Positions 34,723 to 44,153 of a DNA stretch of 64,000 nucleotides are shown here, one piece after another. Where the stretch lies: the NCBI RefSeq assembly GCF_000308475.2, contig NZ_BAFT02000110.1, positions 124,001-188,000 of the forward strand. The letters are read 5' to 3'. The notes under the pieces are model-generated. The model did no database searches, had not been told where the DNA came from, and saw nothing but the letters and a program-made list of their open reading frames with translations. This stretch comes from Nocardia brasiliensis NBRC 14402. GTDB taxonomy: Bacteria; Actinomycetota; Actinomycetes; Mycobacteriales; Mycobacteriaceae. The position numbers and the translations under genes are program-made. The number at the start of each line of letters is the position of its first letter. Within the stretch, counting starts at the first letter, position 1.

Positions 34723-35388
34723 TCAGCGGAAGTTCAGGATGAAGTCGAAAGTGCCTTCCTTCCCGGTGGGTACCGTCCGTACCGTCATCAGCAACCGCCG
34801 GTCGAAGATGGAATCGGTGTTGTTGCGGGGCTCGCCGGGGAAATACAGCTGGGTGGTGAGTATCCGCTGGTTGGGCGCCTGCACCTTCACATGGATGTGC
34901 CGCGTGCGGCCGGGGTAGAGGCCGGGCACGATGGTCGACAGGCTGAATCGGCCGTTCGCGTCGGTGAACTGATGCCCGCGCCAGTTGTAGCCCGAATTGT
35001 CGTAGGCTCCGGCGTTGTCGGCCTGCCAGAAGTCCAGCAGGGCCTGGGCCACCGGACGGCAGGAGCGCGTGAACACATAGCCGCTGACCGTCAGCCGGGT
35101 GCCCGGCGCGCCCGGGAGCACCAGGTCGCTGCGCCGAGGTGAATTCGGTTTGAAATAGGGGCCTTCGGTCTGCGCGATGGTGGCCGCGTCCCCGTCGTGG
35201 CAGGCCGGGGTGGGCTCGAGGTCGTCCGGCACCGCCTGCGGCGGACTGGCGTTTCCGCTGGTGGCCGTGGTGGCTGCGGTCAGTGCCGCCGCGGCGGGTA
35301 CCGCCAGCAGGCCCATCTGCAGGAGGCGTTTGCGGGTGATCGCCTGGGGGATGTCGGCGTCGTCGTCGGAAAGGGATCGATCGGTCAT
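34723..35388 (-). CDS. Exported intradiol ring-cleavage dioxygenase family protein
   Basis: A 221-aa protein. Hydrophobic N-terminal segment preceded by TRKRLLQMGLLAVPAAAALTA (signal, possibly Tat-like). The catalytic-domain core is EGPYFKPNSPRRSDL, LDFWQADNAGAYDNSGYNWRGHQFTD, PGLYPGRTRHIHVKV and LTTQLYFPGE, which supply the expected Tyr, Tyr, His and His iron ligands of protocatechuate/catechol-type dioxygenases. Exported members of this group act on unknown aromatics. ATG 35388 is supported by AGGAG nine bases before it. Confidence 0.9.
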   Translation of the reverse strand: MTDRSLSDDDADIPQAITRKRLLQMGLLAVPAAAALTAATTATSGNASPPQAVPDDLEPTPACHDGDAATIAQTEGPYFKPNSPRRSDLVLPGAPGTRLTVSGYVFTRSCRPVAQALLDFWQADNAGAYDNSGYNWRGHQFTDANGRFSLSTIVPGLYPGRTRHIHVKVQAPNQRILTTQLYFPGEPRNNTDSIFDRRLLMTVRTVPTGKEGTFDFILNFR

Positions 35389-35791
35389 GATTGTTCGTCT
35401 CCTCGCGGGAATGGATTGCCGAAGTGCGCGGGCTTCGACTCCGGCGGCGCCGACAGCTCTGATCATTGCGCGCCGCGCAACCTGAGTGCGCGGGCGACGG
35501 TTCGGCTGATGATCAAAGATCTTGTCGGCGAGGGTATTTCAAATTTGAACGCGAGTGAACGATAAGTCGATCGCGGTGGAGCGGACAAGAAGTGCAGTCC
35601 GTGGTGTGCGGGGGGCGGCTGGCCGTCCCAAGGAAAAGTCTTGTGCTGCAACTGAATTAGTCGAGCTGTCCTGATTGTCGACGCGCTGTCCCCAGTGCGC
35701 CCCAGTTGTCGAATCGACTGTGCTCAGGCAATCACCGCTGTTCGAAGGAGCTCGGGATCAGTGTTCGTATCATGTTGCAAACTAATTATTT
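35389..35791. other. Intergenic region, no gene seen
   Basis: About 400 bases of lower GC with no ORF of plausible coding character. It includes the 12-base perfect palindrome TTCAAATTTGAA at 35538-35549, a possible operator for the dioxygenase gene, whose promoter must lie here. Confidence 0.5.
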
Positions 35792-35834
35792 TCGCGCATC
35801 GCGAACAGGCCGGACGGGATGCCCGTCCGGCCTG
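35792..35834 (-). terminator. Double hairpin terminator of the CocE/ABM operon
   Basis: Thirteen-base perfect arms CAGGCCGGACGGG / CCCGTCCGGCCTG with loop ATG (35806-35834), followed on the - strand by a second small hairpin (TTCGCG/CGCGAA) and an A/T-rich tail. It lies 33 bases beyond the end of the - strand gene 35867-36235. Confidence 0.8.
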
Positions 35835-35866
35835 GTGGACCAGCTGTGAAGCAGTGGAATACTGCG

Positions 35867-36235
35867 CTAGATGGTCAACCGTGCGGCATCGACCGCGTTG
35901 ACCTCGACCGTCAGCGGAGCCGGGTGCAGTTCGATCGTGCGGGGTGCGGGATCGACCAGGTCGAGCAGGCGTGGCAGATACTCGGTCAGCACACCGTTGT
36001 CGTGCGCCACCAGATCGGCGCGGGTGGCGTACTTTTCGATCACGGTGACGCGGAGTGGGTCGGAGTCGGGTTCGACGTAGAAGGCATAACGCTGCAGCTG
36101 TGGTTCGGTGTGCAGGACCCGCGGGGCCAGTTCGGACAGCAACGCGAGCAGTTCCGCGCCCCGTCCGGCCTTGGCCTGCAGACTGGCGACGACGACGATT
36201 TCGGACAACGTGGGCTCCTGTGGGTCGATGGTCAC
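35867..36235 (-). CDS. Antibiotic-biosynthesis-monooxygenase-domain (ABM/YgiN-like) protein
   Basis: A 122-aa dimeric alpha+beta-barrel protein: IVVVASLQAKAGRGAELLALLSELAPRVLHTEPQLQRYAFY and VTVIEKYATRADLVAHDNG are the two family signatures. Homologues are quinol monooxygenases or small cofactor-free oxygenases. The GTG at 36235 overlaps the stop of the CocE/NonD hydrolase (GTGA), so it is the last gene of that operon. Substrate unknown. Confidence 0.87.
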   Translation of the reverse strand: MTIDPQEPTLSEIVVVASLQAKAGRGAELLALLSELAPRVLHTEPQLQRYAFYVEPDSDPLRVTVIEKYATRADLVAHDNGVLTEYLPRLLDLVDPAPRTIELHPAPLTVEVNAVDAARLTI

Positions 36236-37992
36236 GCGACGAGCACCGGCAGACGCAGCGTGGAGGGCGCCGCCGGATGGTGGTGCACGGTGTGCTGAGC
36301 GGGCACGGCCTCGTCGAGGGTGCCGAACTCGGGCACGGTGCGGGTGTGCAGGTTGCGGCTGAACCGGGGGAAATCGAACCCGGCGATCTGCACACGGATG
36401 CGGTGGCCGACACCGAACCGGTGCGCCACGTCGTGCAGGGTGACGGTGACGCGGCTGGGTTCCACGGTATCGAGCCAGTCGGTGTCACCGCCGTCGCGGT
36501 AGCGGGCCCGTTGCGCACCGTCGGCGACATTGCGGGCGAAACCATCCGGTTCGACATCGACCAGGGTGACGCACACGTCCGCGTCGGGGGCGCTGCTGGT
36601 GAGGAAGGTGACCAGTTCGGGTTGTCCGGCGATCGTCACCTCCTCGGTCAGCGGCTCGCTGGTGTAGACGAGCAGGTCGTAGCGCCGGTCGACGGCGCGC
36701 TGGTCCTGGATGCCCTGCGGGGCCGCCGCCGGGTCTCGTTCCAGCAGGACCGCGCCGCCGTGGGTCGGGAAGGGATCGTGCGGGTCGGCGGTGAACGTAT
36801 CGGAAATGGCGCTGGCCCCAGAGCTTTTCGTGCCTGACCGGGTCAACTGTCCATTGCCCTCCGCGCTGCGTGCGTCACCGGCCGAGCCGAGTGCCCACTC
36901 CTCGATGGTCGACGCGGGCGGCCAGGCAGGCGCGTGGGCCCAGGTGTCCGAGCCGCCGACGAAGTAGGTCACCCGGCCGGGTCCGGAGAGATACCGGTCG
37001 GCAGTCGGGTGGTCCGCGCCATCGCCGCCGCGCAGATGGCGGTCGAAGAACGCGGCGAGCACCGAATTCCACGTGGGGACACCGGCACTCGCGTCGGCGA
37101 GCACCCGCGCACCGACCTGCCCGGACGGGGTGTAGGCGCCGAAATGCGTCCAGGGTCCGGCGACGAGGCGGGCGTTCTCGTTGTCGGCGAGTGCGGAGGC
37201 CAGCCGGAACTGGGTGGGGCTGGTGAAGTCCTGGTAGCCGGTCACCTGCAGGAACGGGATGGTGACGCGTTCGGGTTCGGTGAGCAGGGTGGGCCGCTGC
37301 CAGAACGGGTCGTTGGGCGAGCGCAGCCAGTCGGCCCAGAACGGCGCTACCCGGTCGTCGTCGAGCGGGCCGATACCGGTGAGCGGCAGTCTGCCCACGG
37401 TGGCGAGCGGGTCGGCGAAGGCTTCGGCGAGTTGCTCGCGCACCTGCTCCTGCTCGTCGGCGTGCAGGGAGCTGTGGTCGAGTCCTTCCAGGCAGAGGAC
37501 GAGGCCGTAGGTGGTGAGGAAGCCGAGCTCGAACACACCACCCGGCCGGGCGGTGTGGTGCATGTCGGCGGTGGCGACCAGGGCGACCGCTGCCCCGAGA
37601 TGTGGGTTGCGGGCCGCGACGGCTTGCAGGACGGCCATGCCCAGATAGGACGAGCCGTAGATCCCGACATTGCCGTCACTCCAGGATTGCGTTGCGGCCC
37701 AATCGATCGCGTCGTAGGAGTCGTTGTATTCCTGTGTGATGAAATCGAATTCGCCACCGGACTGGAATCGGCCGCGGGTGTCCTGGACGAGCACCGCGAA
37801 GCCCTGTCTGGCGAGCCACAGCGGGTCGGCCACGATTCCGGACACCCGGAAGGAGTCCCTGCGGTTGTACGGGGTGCGATGCAGCAGCACCGGCCATCGG
37901 CCCTCCTCAGCCGGGCGGTACAGATCGGCGGTGAGGGTGACGCCGTCTCTGGTGGTCATCTCGACATCGGCATCGATGCGGGGGCGGTACAC
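36232..37992 (-). CDS. CocE/NonD-family hydrolase
   Basis: A 586-aa serine hydrolase. The alpha/beta-hydrolase domain contains TRDGVTLTADLYRP, VLVQDTRGRFQSGGEF and the nucleophile elbow GIYGSSYLGM; the C-terminal jelly-roll domain (about 420-580) includes FGVGHRIRVQIAGFDFPRFSRNLH, typical of cocaine esterase/X-prolyl dipeptidase-like enzymes. GTG start at 37992. No signal peptide. Middle gene of a three-gene - strand operon (38059 upstream, 35867 downstream). Ester or amide substrate unknown. Confidence 0.9.
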   Translation of the reverse strand: MYRPRIDADVEMTTRDGVTLTADLYRPAEEGRWPVLLHRTPYNRRDSFRVSGIVADPLWLARQGFAVLVQDTRGRFQSGGEFDFITQEYNDSYDAIDWAATQSWSDGNVGIYGSSYLGMAVLQAVAARNPHLGAAVALVATADMHHTARPGGVFELGFLTTYGLVLCLEGLDHSSLHADEQEQVREQLAEAFADPLATVGRLPLTGIGPLDDDRVAPFWADWLRSPNDPFWQRPTLLTEPERVTIPFLQVTGYQDFTSPTQFRLASALADNENARLVAGPWTHFGAYTPSGQVGARVLADASAGVPTWNSVLAAFFDRHLRGGDGADHPTADRYLSGPGRVTYFVGGSDTWAHAPAWPPASTIEEWALGSAGDARSAEGNGQLTRSGTKSSGASAISDTFTADPHDPFPTHGGAVLLERDPAAAPQGIQDQRAVDRRYDLLVYTSEPLTEEVTIAGQPELVTFLTSSAPDADVCVTLVDVEPDGFARNVADGAQRARYRDGGDTDWLDTVEPSRVTVTLHDVAHRFGVGHRIRVQIAGFDFPRFSRNLHTRTVPEFGTLDEAVPAQHTVHHHPAAPSTLRLPVLVA

Positions 37993-38058
37993 GGTTGTCT
38001 CCTCTGAGGTCGACGGGTGACCGGGATGGATGCTCCGGCCGGAGCGGGACGCACGCGC

Positions 38059-38952
38059 TCAAACGAGCAGGACCCGGCGTCCACGGGTGTGCCCGGCTTG
38101 GCTGTCGGTGTGTGCGGTCGCCGCGTCGGCGAGCGAATACGACTGGGCAACAGGGATATACAACTTTTCGCGGGAGACCAGAGCTACGGTCTCGGCGAGC
38201 GCTTCGGTCATGCTGCCGCCCACACCGGCGAATCGGATGCCGAGCATCGGCGCCTCGAGGTCGGCGATGGTGATGACCTTGTCCGGGTCTCCGGTCAGGT
38301 CGAGCAGACCCCGGATGACACCGGCACCGTTCAGGTCCAGCGCGGCGTCGACCGGGCCCAGCGCGCGGACCCGCTCGACCCAGCCCTCGCCGTAGGTGGT
38401 GGCGAGGGCGCCGAGGCCGCGCACGTAATCCAGGTTCGCGGCCCCGGCGGTACCGATCACCTTGATGCCGCGTTCCCGGGCGATCTGCAACACCGCGGAA
38501 CCGACACCGCCGGCCGCGCCGCTGACCAGCAGCGTTTGCCCGGGCTGGACATCGACCAGGCGCAGGATTCGTAATGCGGTCTCGACTACAGACGGGTACC
38601 CGGCCGCCTCGGCGAAGGTGAGACCGCGAGGCAGCCGGGCCCACGAGGACAGCACGGCGAACTCGGCGTACGTGTTCGCACCACGGCCGAACACGTACGC
38701 GCCGACCTCGATATCGGTCACACCCGCGCCGACCTCGTCCACCACGCCCGCGGCGTCCTGGCCGAGGCCCGTCGGCAACTCGATCGGGCGGATCCGCCGG
38801 AACTGGCCCTCGCGCACCCGCCAGTCATGCGGATTCACACCTGCCGCGCGCACGGCGATGCGTATCTGCCCCGGCCCCGGGTGAGGTTCGGGCACTTCGG
38901 TCAGTTCCAGGACTTCGGGGCCGCCGTACTCGGCGAAGCGGACTGCTCTCAT
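38059..38952 (-). CDS. Zinc-independent MDR-family NADPH:quinone oxidoreductase
   Basis: A 297-aa medium-chain reductase: MRAVRFAEYGGPEVLELTEVPEP start, VRAAGVNPHDWRVREG, GQDAAGVVDEVGAGVTD and the cofactor loop LLVSGAAGGVGSAVLQIA. Zinc ligands are absent, as in quinone reductases/enoyl reductases of this family. First gene of the - strand operon with the CocE hydrolase 66 bases downstream. The upstream region has a small palindrome that may be its operator. Confidence 0.9.
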   Translation of the reverse strand: MRAVRFAEYGGPEVLELTEVPEPHPGPGQIRIAVRAAGVNPHDWRVREGQFRRIRPIELPTGLGQDAAGVVDEVGAGVTDIEVGAYVFGRGANTYAEFAVLSSWARLPRGLTFAEAAGYPSVVETALRILRLVDVQPGQTLLVSGAAGGVGSAVLQIARERGIKVIGTAGAANLDYVRGLGALATTYGEGWVERVRALGPVDAALDLNGAGVIRGLLDLTGDPDKVITIADLEAPMLGIRFAGVGGSMTEALAETVALVSREKLYIPVAQSYSLADAATAHTDSQAGHTRGRRVLLV

Positions 38953-38967
38953 ACCCAGAACATAGCG

Positions 38968-38978
38968 CTAACTGTTAG
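38968..38978. promoter_or_regulatory. Small palindrome upstream of quinone reductase gene
   Basis: CTAAC-T-GTTAG lies 16 bases before the reductase ATG, and a further GTTAGT occurs at 38990-38996. Position and symmetry suggest a repressor site, but no regulator gene is adjacent. Confidence 0.35.
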
Positions 38979-39129
38979 TGTTTTGCAATGGTTAGTCTTT
39001 AGTAGCTGGTCGTGGTTTGGATCTGATAGCGTCACGGGTCGAGGTGTGGGTGGTGGTTGATTCGGGTCGAGTCATTGTGGGAGGGCTACACTTTCGCTGC
39101 GGGACGTGAGCCGAATCGAGGATGGGCGC

Positions 39130-40824
39130 ATGGCGAGCGACGGTGACTGCATCGCGGATCGTTACACGTTGCGGGAAATGTTCACGTTGGGCGGCGAGGG
39201 GCTGGTCTGGCGGGCCACCGACGAGGTACTCGGCCGGGATGTGGTGCTCAAATGCCCGCGTGACGGCGATACGGAGGGCGCGCAGGTGCTGCGTGTCGCG
39301 GCACGCAACGCCGCGGGCCTGCGGCATCCGAATATCGTCGGCGTGCTCGATATCTTCGAATGCGACGGCGTGCTGTGGCTGGTCGCCGAATATGTCCCGG
39401 GCGCTTCGCTCGCCGAAAATGTGCGTCAGCAAAGGAAATTGGGGATATCCCAGGCCGTGTCCGTGGGCGCGCAGATCGCGAGCGCGCTCGCGCACTGTCA
39501 CGACAACGGCATCCTGCATTGTGATGTCTCGCCGGAGAACATCATCCTCACTCCCGACGGGGAAGCCAGGCTCACCGATTTCGGCAGCTCGCTCGATCTG
39601 CGGGCGGCCGGTACCGGCGAGCGCCCGAAAGCCGATGCGGCACGTGGAAAGTGGCGCTATGCCGCACCCGAGATCGGCCGCGGCGGGCTCCCCGGCCCCA
39701 AGGCCGACGTGTACGCGCTCGCCGCATCCTTGCTCGCGGTATCGGGCCCGCGGCGCGGGACCGGCGCCCTCGATGCGTTGCTGGCCCAGCTCACGCAAGC
39801 GAATCCGAGCCTGCGCCCCACCGCCGCCGCGGCCGCCGACGCGTTCGCGCGGCTGGAACAGGCGCCGCGCGATCTGGACCGCACCCGGTTGCGTCGGGTG
39901 GTGCTCGGTGCGGCCCTGCTGTGTGCGGTAGCGCTGACCGTCGCGGCCGGGGTGGCCATGCCCGCCGACAGGCCCGCCGACCCGCTCGGTGATCCGCGCA
40001 CCGCCGACCCCTGTGCGCTGCTGGACCCGGCGGTGCTCGCGGACTTCGGGCGCATCGACATGGCCACGGACCAGGGTAATTTCGATACCTGCGATCTGCG
40101 GGTCCGGCTGCCCGGCGAGGATTTTCATCCCGAGGTCGGCCGGGTCCGGCTGACCTTGTCCGACGCCCCGCCGCCCGAGCCGGGCTCGCATGCCACGGTG
40201 ACCCGGGTCGGTGACCTCGCCATTGTGTCCGAGCCCCCGGGTAACACCAGATGCACTCGGGCCCTGGCCCTTTCGGACCTTGCGACGATCGAGATCCTCG
40301 GTCAGCGCAAGCCCGGCGGGCCGGATCCGTGCGCGCTGGCCGACGCGGTGACCGGCCATGTGCGAGAGATGCTGGCACGTGGGCCGATTCCGCGACGGTC
40401 AGGGGAGTTCCCGGCGGACTCGCTGGCCCGCCACGACGCCTGCGCGCAACTGGACGTGCCGACGCTCAGCAAGGTACCGGGATTGGACGCGTTGCGTCCG
40501 GTGCCCGGCTTCGGCAACTGGTCCTGTCGCTGGAACAGCACCATCGACAGCCACGTGACGGTGCGCTACGACCGCGACCCACCGAAGACCGCCGTGGACG
40601 GGCAACCGCTCGTGCTCGCCGGACTACCCAGCTTCCGGCGCGCCGGAGTGACCAGTACCGACGAGTGCACCGTACAGATCCAGTACCGGGACTTCACCGG
40701 AATTTCCGGCGACGACCTCGCCGAGATCGCCGTCGTCCGGTTCGGTGGCGCGCCGACGCCGGAGTTGCGTTGCGCGACCGCCACCGAACTCGCCACCACC
40801 GTCGCCGCCAGCCTGGTCCGGTGA
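39130..40824 (+). CDS. Membrane Ser/Thr protein kinase with extracellular sensor domain
   Basis: A 564-aa transmembrane kinase. The kinase domain spans about 10-245: Gly-rich loop LGGEGLVWRA, Lys41 in VVLKCPRD, catalytic loop HCDVSPENIIL (Asp132, Asn137) and DFG at 150-152. Unusually the loop is non-RD (Cys131) and the usual Lys two residues after the Asp is Ser134. One membrane helix lies at about 257-277 (VVLGAALLCAVALTVAAGV). The outside part (280-564) has paired cysteines and looks like two DUF3558-type lipoprotein-like repeats. ATG 39130 has GAGG eight bases upstream; a GTG at 39106 is in frame. The FHA gene follows after 61 bases. Confidence 0.88.
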   Translation: MASDGDCIADRYTLREMFTLGGEGLVWRATDEVLGRDVVLKCPRDGDTEGAQVLRVAARNAAGLRHPNIVGVLDIFECDGVLWLVAEYVPGASLAENVRQQRKLGISQAVSVGAQIASALAHCHDNGILHCDVSPENIILTPDGEARLTDFGSSLDLRAAGTGERPKADAARGKWRYAAPEIGRGGLPGPKADVYALAASLLAVSGPRRGTGALDALLAQLTQANPSLRPTAAAAADAFARLEQAPRDLDRTRLRRVVLGAALLCAVALTVAAGVAMPADRPADPLGDPRTADPCALLDPAVLADFGRIDMATDQGNFDTCDLRVRLPGEDFHPEVGRVRLTLSDAPPPEPGSHATVTRVGDLAIVSEPPGNTRCTRALALSDLATIEILGQRKPGGPDPCALADAVTGHVREMLARGPIPRRSGEFPADSLARHDACAQLDVPTLSKVPGLDALRPVPGFGNWSCRWNSTIDSHVTVRYDRDPPKTAVDGQPLVLAGLPSFRRAGVTSTDECTVQIQYRDFTGISGDDLAEIAVVRFGGAPTPELRCATATELATTVAASLVR

Positions 40825-40885
40825 ATGCGCGGACCGGTCCGGCGGGCGTCGTGCGAGGCTCGAGCACCGAGTAGAGGAGGCCGAA

Positions 40886-41710
40886 GTGTCGCAGCAAGCA
40901 GGGGAGCGCAAGCGCAGCGGACTGACCGCGTTGGCCCCGTCCACCCAGGGACTGGCGGGCGGAATCGGTGGCGTGCCACCGGGCACCATCTCGGTCCAGT
41001 CGACGGTCGGCGGGGTGAGCGGACGCCCCGAGGAAGGCAACGTCATCGAGTTCGGCCGCAACCTGCGGCAGGTCGACGTCGGGGTCGGGCCGGACGATCT
41101 GCGGATCAGCCGGGTACACGGGACGCTGACCTATCGCCGGGCCGGTTGGCAACTCAGCAATACCGGCACCGTGCCCATCCGGCTACCGGAAGCCCGGCTG
41201 TTGTTTCCGCGGGAGGAGCCGTTCCCGCTGTGCACCGGCTACACCCCGATGTTCATCCGTGGCTCGCACCACCGTGAGCATCTGCTGGAGGTCTACGTCA
41301 CCGGCGACGACGGTGACGTGCGCGCACCCCGGCACGAGCATGTCACCGACGTGGCGCCGCCGTGGCCGTTGCGGCCGGACGAGAAACTGGTGCTGGTCGC
41401 GCTCGGGCAGTCGTATCTGTTCCACGAGCGCTGGCCGCAGCCGTGGACCTGGAAGGAAACCGCCACGCTGCTGGCTACGGTGCAGCCCGAAGCGGGCTGG
41501 ACCGACCGGGTGGTCGCCGAGTTGGTCGGCCGGGTCCGGGCTAAGCTCTCGGACGAGAAGTACGCGCGGGCCTGTGGGCGGCTGCCGGTCCCCGGCCTGA
41601 CCCGGGACCAGCTGACCGAGCCGATCGGGAACATGCTGAACCACAACTTGATTCAGGAGCTGATCCAGTCGTCGACGCTCGTGCCACGCGATCTCGACCT
41701 GCTCGACTAG
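40886..41710 (+). CDS. FHA-domain protein, likely kinase partner
   Basis: A 274-aa protein with GTG start and GAGGAGG ribosome site. The FHA domain occupies about 45-120 and shows the expected order: VIEFGRNLRQVDV (the Gly-Arg), LRISRVHGTLTYRRAGWQL (Ser-x-x-His) and LSNTGTVPIRL (the Asn). The C-terminal half has KETATLLATVQPEAGWTDRVVAELVG and a winged-helix-like TEPIGNMLNHNLIQEL. It would bind phosphothreonine, most simply on the kinase encoded just upstream or its substrates. No enzyme domain seen. Confidence 0.85.
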   Translation: MSQQAGERKRSGLTALAPSTQGLAGGIGGVPPGTISVQSTVGGVSGRPEEGNVIEFGRNLRQVDVGVGPDDLRISRVHGTLTYRRAGWQLSNTGTVPIRLPEARLLFPREEPFPLCTGYTPMFIRGSHHREHLLEVYVTGDDGDVRAPRHEHVTDVAPPWPLRPDEKLVLVALGQSYLFHERWPQPWTWKETATLLATVQPEAGWTDRVVAELVGRVRAKLSDEKYARACGRLPVPGLTRDQLTEPIGNMLNHNLIQELIQSSTLVPRDLDLLD

Positions 41711-41993
41711 TCACACTTCCCACGCCGCGACAGGAGCGTATTGCGTTGTCGCGCACTGTACTGTGCGAAACCCATTCTGGCTCAGCGCATTCTGCCGCGG
41801 AACGGTCACTGATCGCGCACGGCGGACGCGTGGCGGCGACCGTCGCCGAACCCGCGGGAGGGGTGCGGGTTCGGCGGGTGGTCGCGACCATCGATGGCAC
41901 CGCTCGAGCCTTGGCCGTACCGCAGACAAGTTCAGCCTGGCGCTGACGGGTGATCAATCCCTGACCGAGAGGTGGTCCGCAGCGCTGGAGGAC

Positions 41994-43169
41994 CTACAGC
42001 GAGGCGAGTACGTCTATGGTGCGGGCGATTTCGTCTTCGGTGTTGTAGTAGTGCGGCGACAAACGGACCAACGGATGGATGTCGCGTTGTTCGGTGTCGA
42101 ATTGGTTGTGCTCGGCGACGGTGGTGTCGACATTTATCGCGTGCCGGGCGAGTTCGTCAGCGACTTGGGCGCTGCTGTGACCGGAGACCGTCGCGGTGAC
42201 CAGGGCGCACTGCTCTTCGCCGAGGTCGTGCACAGTGGCGGTGGCGAGTTCACGCAAGCCGGCCCGCAGCTGTGCGCCGAGGCGCCGAGTGCGCTGTCCG
42301 ATCGCGTCGACGCCCAGATCGAGTGCCTGGGAGACTGCCGAGCCCAGCCCAACGACGTTCATGTAGCTGTATTCCCAGGTCTCGAACCGCCGGGCGCCCG
42401 CGGCCCAACTGAACGAGCGGTGACCGTCCCAGTGGGCCGAGCCTATTTCGGCCACATACGGATCGATATGCGGCAGTGCGGCTTCGCGGGCGTAGAGAAA
42501 ACCGGTGCCACGCGGACCGCGAAGGTATTTGCGCCCGGTTCCGGTGAGGAAATCACAGCCGAGGGCTGCGACGTCGATCGGGAACTGACCGACCGCCTGC
42601 GTGGCGTCGAGCAGGTAAAGGATGTTGGCCGCGTTGGCAATTCGGCCGACCTCGGCCGCCGGGTTGACCAGTCCGCCGCCGGTCGGCACCCACGTGAGTC
42701 CGATCAGCTTGACGCGTTCATCGATCAGTTCGGTCAATGCCGCTGTATCGAGTTGCCCGTGGTCGTCATCAGGAACAACGACTACCTCCACGCCGTGACG
42801 TTGCGCGGTCTGCAGATATGCCAGTACGTTGCTGCCGTACTCATTGCGACCCGTCAAGATTCGGTCACCCCGATGTAGCGGCACGGAATAGAACGCGGCG
42901 TTCCATGCGTGGGTCGAGTTGTCGAACAGCGCGATCTCCGAACTGTTCGCGTTGAGCAGCCGCGCGAGTGCGTGATAGGTACCGGCGATCTGCTCCGCCG
43001 ATTCCTCGGCCGCCTCGTAGCCCCCGATGGCCGCTTCGAGGTGCAGATAGTCGGTCATCGCCGCCAGTGTCGTGCGCGACAGCAGCGCTGCGCCCGCGTT
43101 GTTGAGGTGGATTCGATTCGCACACCCAGGGGTGTCGGCTCTCAATTGTTCGATATCGAATACAGACAC
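41994..43169 (-). CDS. Class V aminotransferase/cysteine-desulfurase-fold PLP enzyme
   Basis: A 391-aa PLP enzyme. IHLNNAGAALLSRTTLAAM is the N-terminal signature, FDNSTHAWNAAFYSV and NEYGSN follow, LLDATQAVGQFPIDVAALGCDFLTGTGRKYLRGPRG contains the cofactor Asp/Gln and the Schiff-base Lys. This group includes isopenicillin N epimerase- and cysteine-desulfurase-like enzymes; the substrate is not evident, and no Cys-loop persulfide site is obvious. GTG 43169 taken because AAGGAG lies four bases before it; the frame is open further upstream. Last gene of the sigma-factor operon. Confidence 0.86.
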   Translation of the reverse strand: MSVFDIEQLRADTPGCANRIHLNNAGAALLSRTTLAAMTDYLHLEAAIGGYEAAEESAEQIAGTYHALARLLNANSSEIALFDNSTHAWNAAFYSVPLHRGDRILTGRNEYGSNVLAYLQTAQRHGVEVVVVPDDDHGQLDTAALTELIDERVKLIGLTWVPTGGGLVNPAAEVGRIANAANILYLLDATQAVGQFPIDVAALGCDFLTGTGRKYLRGPRGTGFLYAREAALPHIDPYVAEIGSAHWDGHRSFSWAAGARRFETWEYSYMNVVGLGSAVSQALDLGVDAIGQRTRRLGAQLRAGLRELATATVHDLGEEQCALVTATVSGHSSAQVADELARHAINVDTTVAEHNQFDTEQRDIHPLVRLSPHYYNTEDEIARTIDVLASL

Positions 43170-43203
43170 AGTTCTCCTTGGTCGATCTGATCGAACCCCG
43201 GGC

Positions 43204-44085
43204 CTATCGATCATTGCCTTCCTGGTCGTGGGAACCCGCGGTATGGGGGAGGTCGGTCTTGGCGGCACCGGTGGCCGGGTCGTAGGGAAAGGAGACGTGC
43301 TGATGCGTCATCCGCCAAACACCTTGTCTGCGTTGGAAAACGCGGGTGCCGCGGGACCAGCTCTCGGTAGCCGGCGCATCTGAGGGAGCAACCTGCATGT
43401 GGTTGAGGCCCCAAGCGACGGCGAGATCGCCGTCGACCACGATCTTCAGATCGGGAACATCCCATGTGACGGTGCCGTCGGCGGAAGCATCGAGGCCGGC
43501 CTGGCAGACCTCGCGAACGGCTCGGACACCGACGTATTCCAGCGGCTGCTCATGTTCATAGGAGACGACGTCGTCGGCGATGGGAGCCATGAGACCGTCG
43601 ATGTCCTTCGCGGCGGTGCTGTCGAACCAGCTTCGGTGTAGTTCGCGCAGGTCCTGCTCCGCGGCGACGTCGGCTTGCGCAGGGGCGTCCGTGTCGAGCG
43701 GGAAGGAATGGTGCTCGTGGGCGACGACCCATCGACCGTCCTGCTTGCGCAGCCCGAACGTCAACCGCAGTCGGTTTTCGGGATTGCTGAGAAAGTTCTT
43801 CTCGGTTCCGCACCGCAGCAGGGCGTGGGCGAACGCGACGTCGTCACCGGCCGTGATGTCGAGTGACTCGATTTCGAAGGCGGCACCCTGGGCCTGCCAT
43901 TGGAAGAACGACGGCCAAGTTTCGCGGTAGGCGTCGAGGCCGCGCACGCCTTGATGCGGTGGCGGCACATCGAACATCACGATGTCCGCGGCATGGTCGG
44001 CGAGGACTGCGGGGAGGTCACCGTTGTGCACCGACTCGGCCCAATGCTCGATCAGTGTGCGGATCTGCTTCTCGTCTGTGGACAT
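43204..44085 (-). CDS. Tandem two-domain SnoaL-like (NTF2-fold) protein
   Basis: A 293-aa protein with two NTF2/DUF4440 domains. Domain 1 (about 3-130): IRTLIEHWAESVHNGDLPAVLADHAADIVMFDVPPP ... WVVAHEHHSFPLD. Domain 2 (about 145-280): LRELHRSWFDSTAAKDIDGLMAPIADDVVSYEHEQPLEYVG ... WRMTHQHVSFPYDPAT. The repeat is clear from the two H-E/Q-H-x-S-F-P endings. Lies 68 bases downstream of a sigma factor that itself carries an NTF2 domain. Function unknown; possibly a small-molecule binder or isomerase. Confidence 0.85.
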   Translation of the reverse strand: MSTDEKQIRTLIEHWAESVHNGDLPAVLADHAADIVMFDVPPPHQGVRGLDAYRETWPSFFQWQAQGAAFEIESLDITAGDDVAFAHALLRCGTEKNFLSNPENRLRLTFGLRKQDGRWVVAHEHHSFPLDTDAPAQADVAAEQDLRELHRSWFDSTAAKDIDGLMAPIADDVVSYEHEQPLEYVGVRAVREVCQAGLDASADGTVTWDVPDLKIVVDGDLAVAWGLNHMQVAPSDAPATESWSRGTRVFQRRQGVWRMTHQHVSFPYDPATGAAKTDLPHTAGSHDQEGNDR

Positions 44086-44153
44086 GTGTGCTCGGTCCTT
44101 TCGGGTTGCGTGTCAGGACTACAACCCGGGCCGCCCCGCAAACTCATCGCCGT

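Noticed and set aside
41763..42878. 371-codon frame on the + strand
   Set aside because: Runs antisense to the class V aminotransferase and lacks family features.
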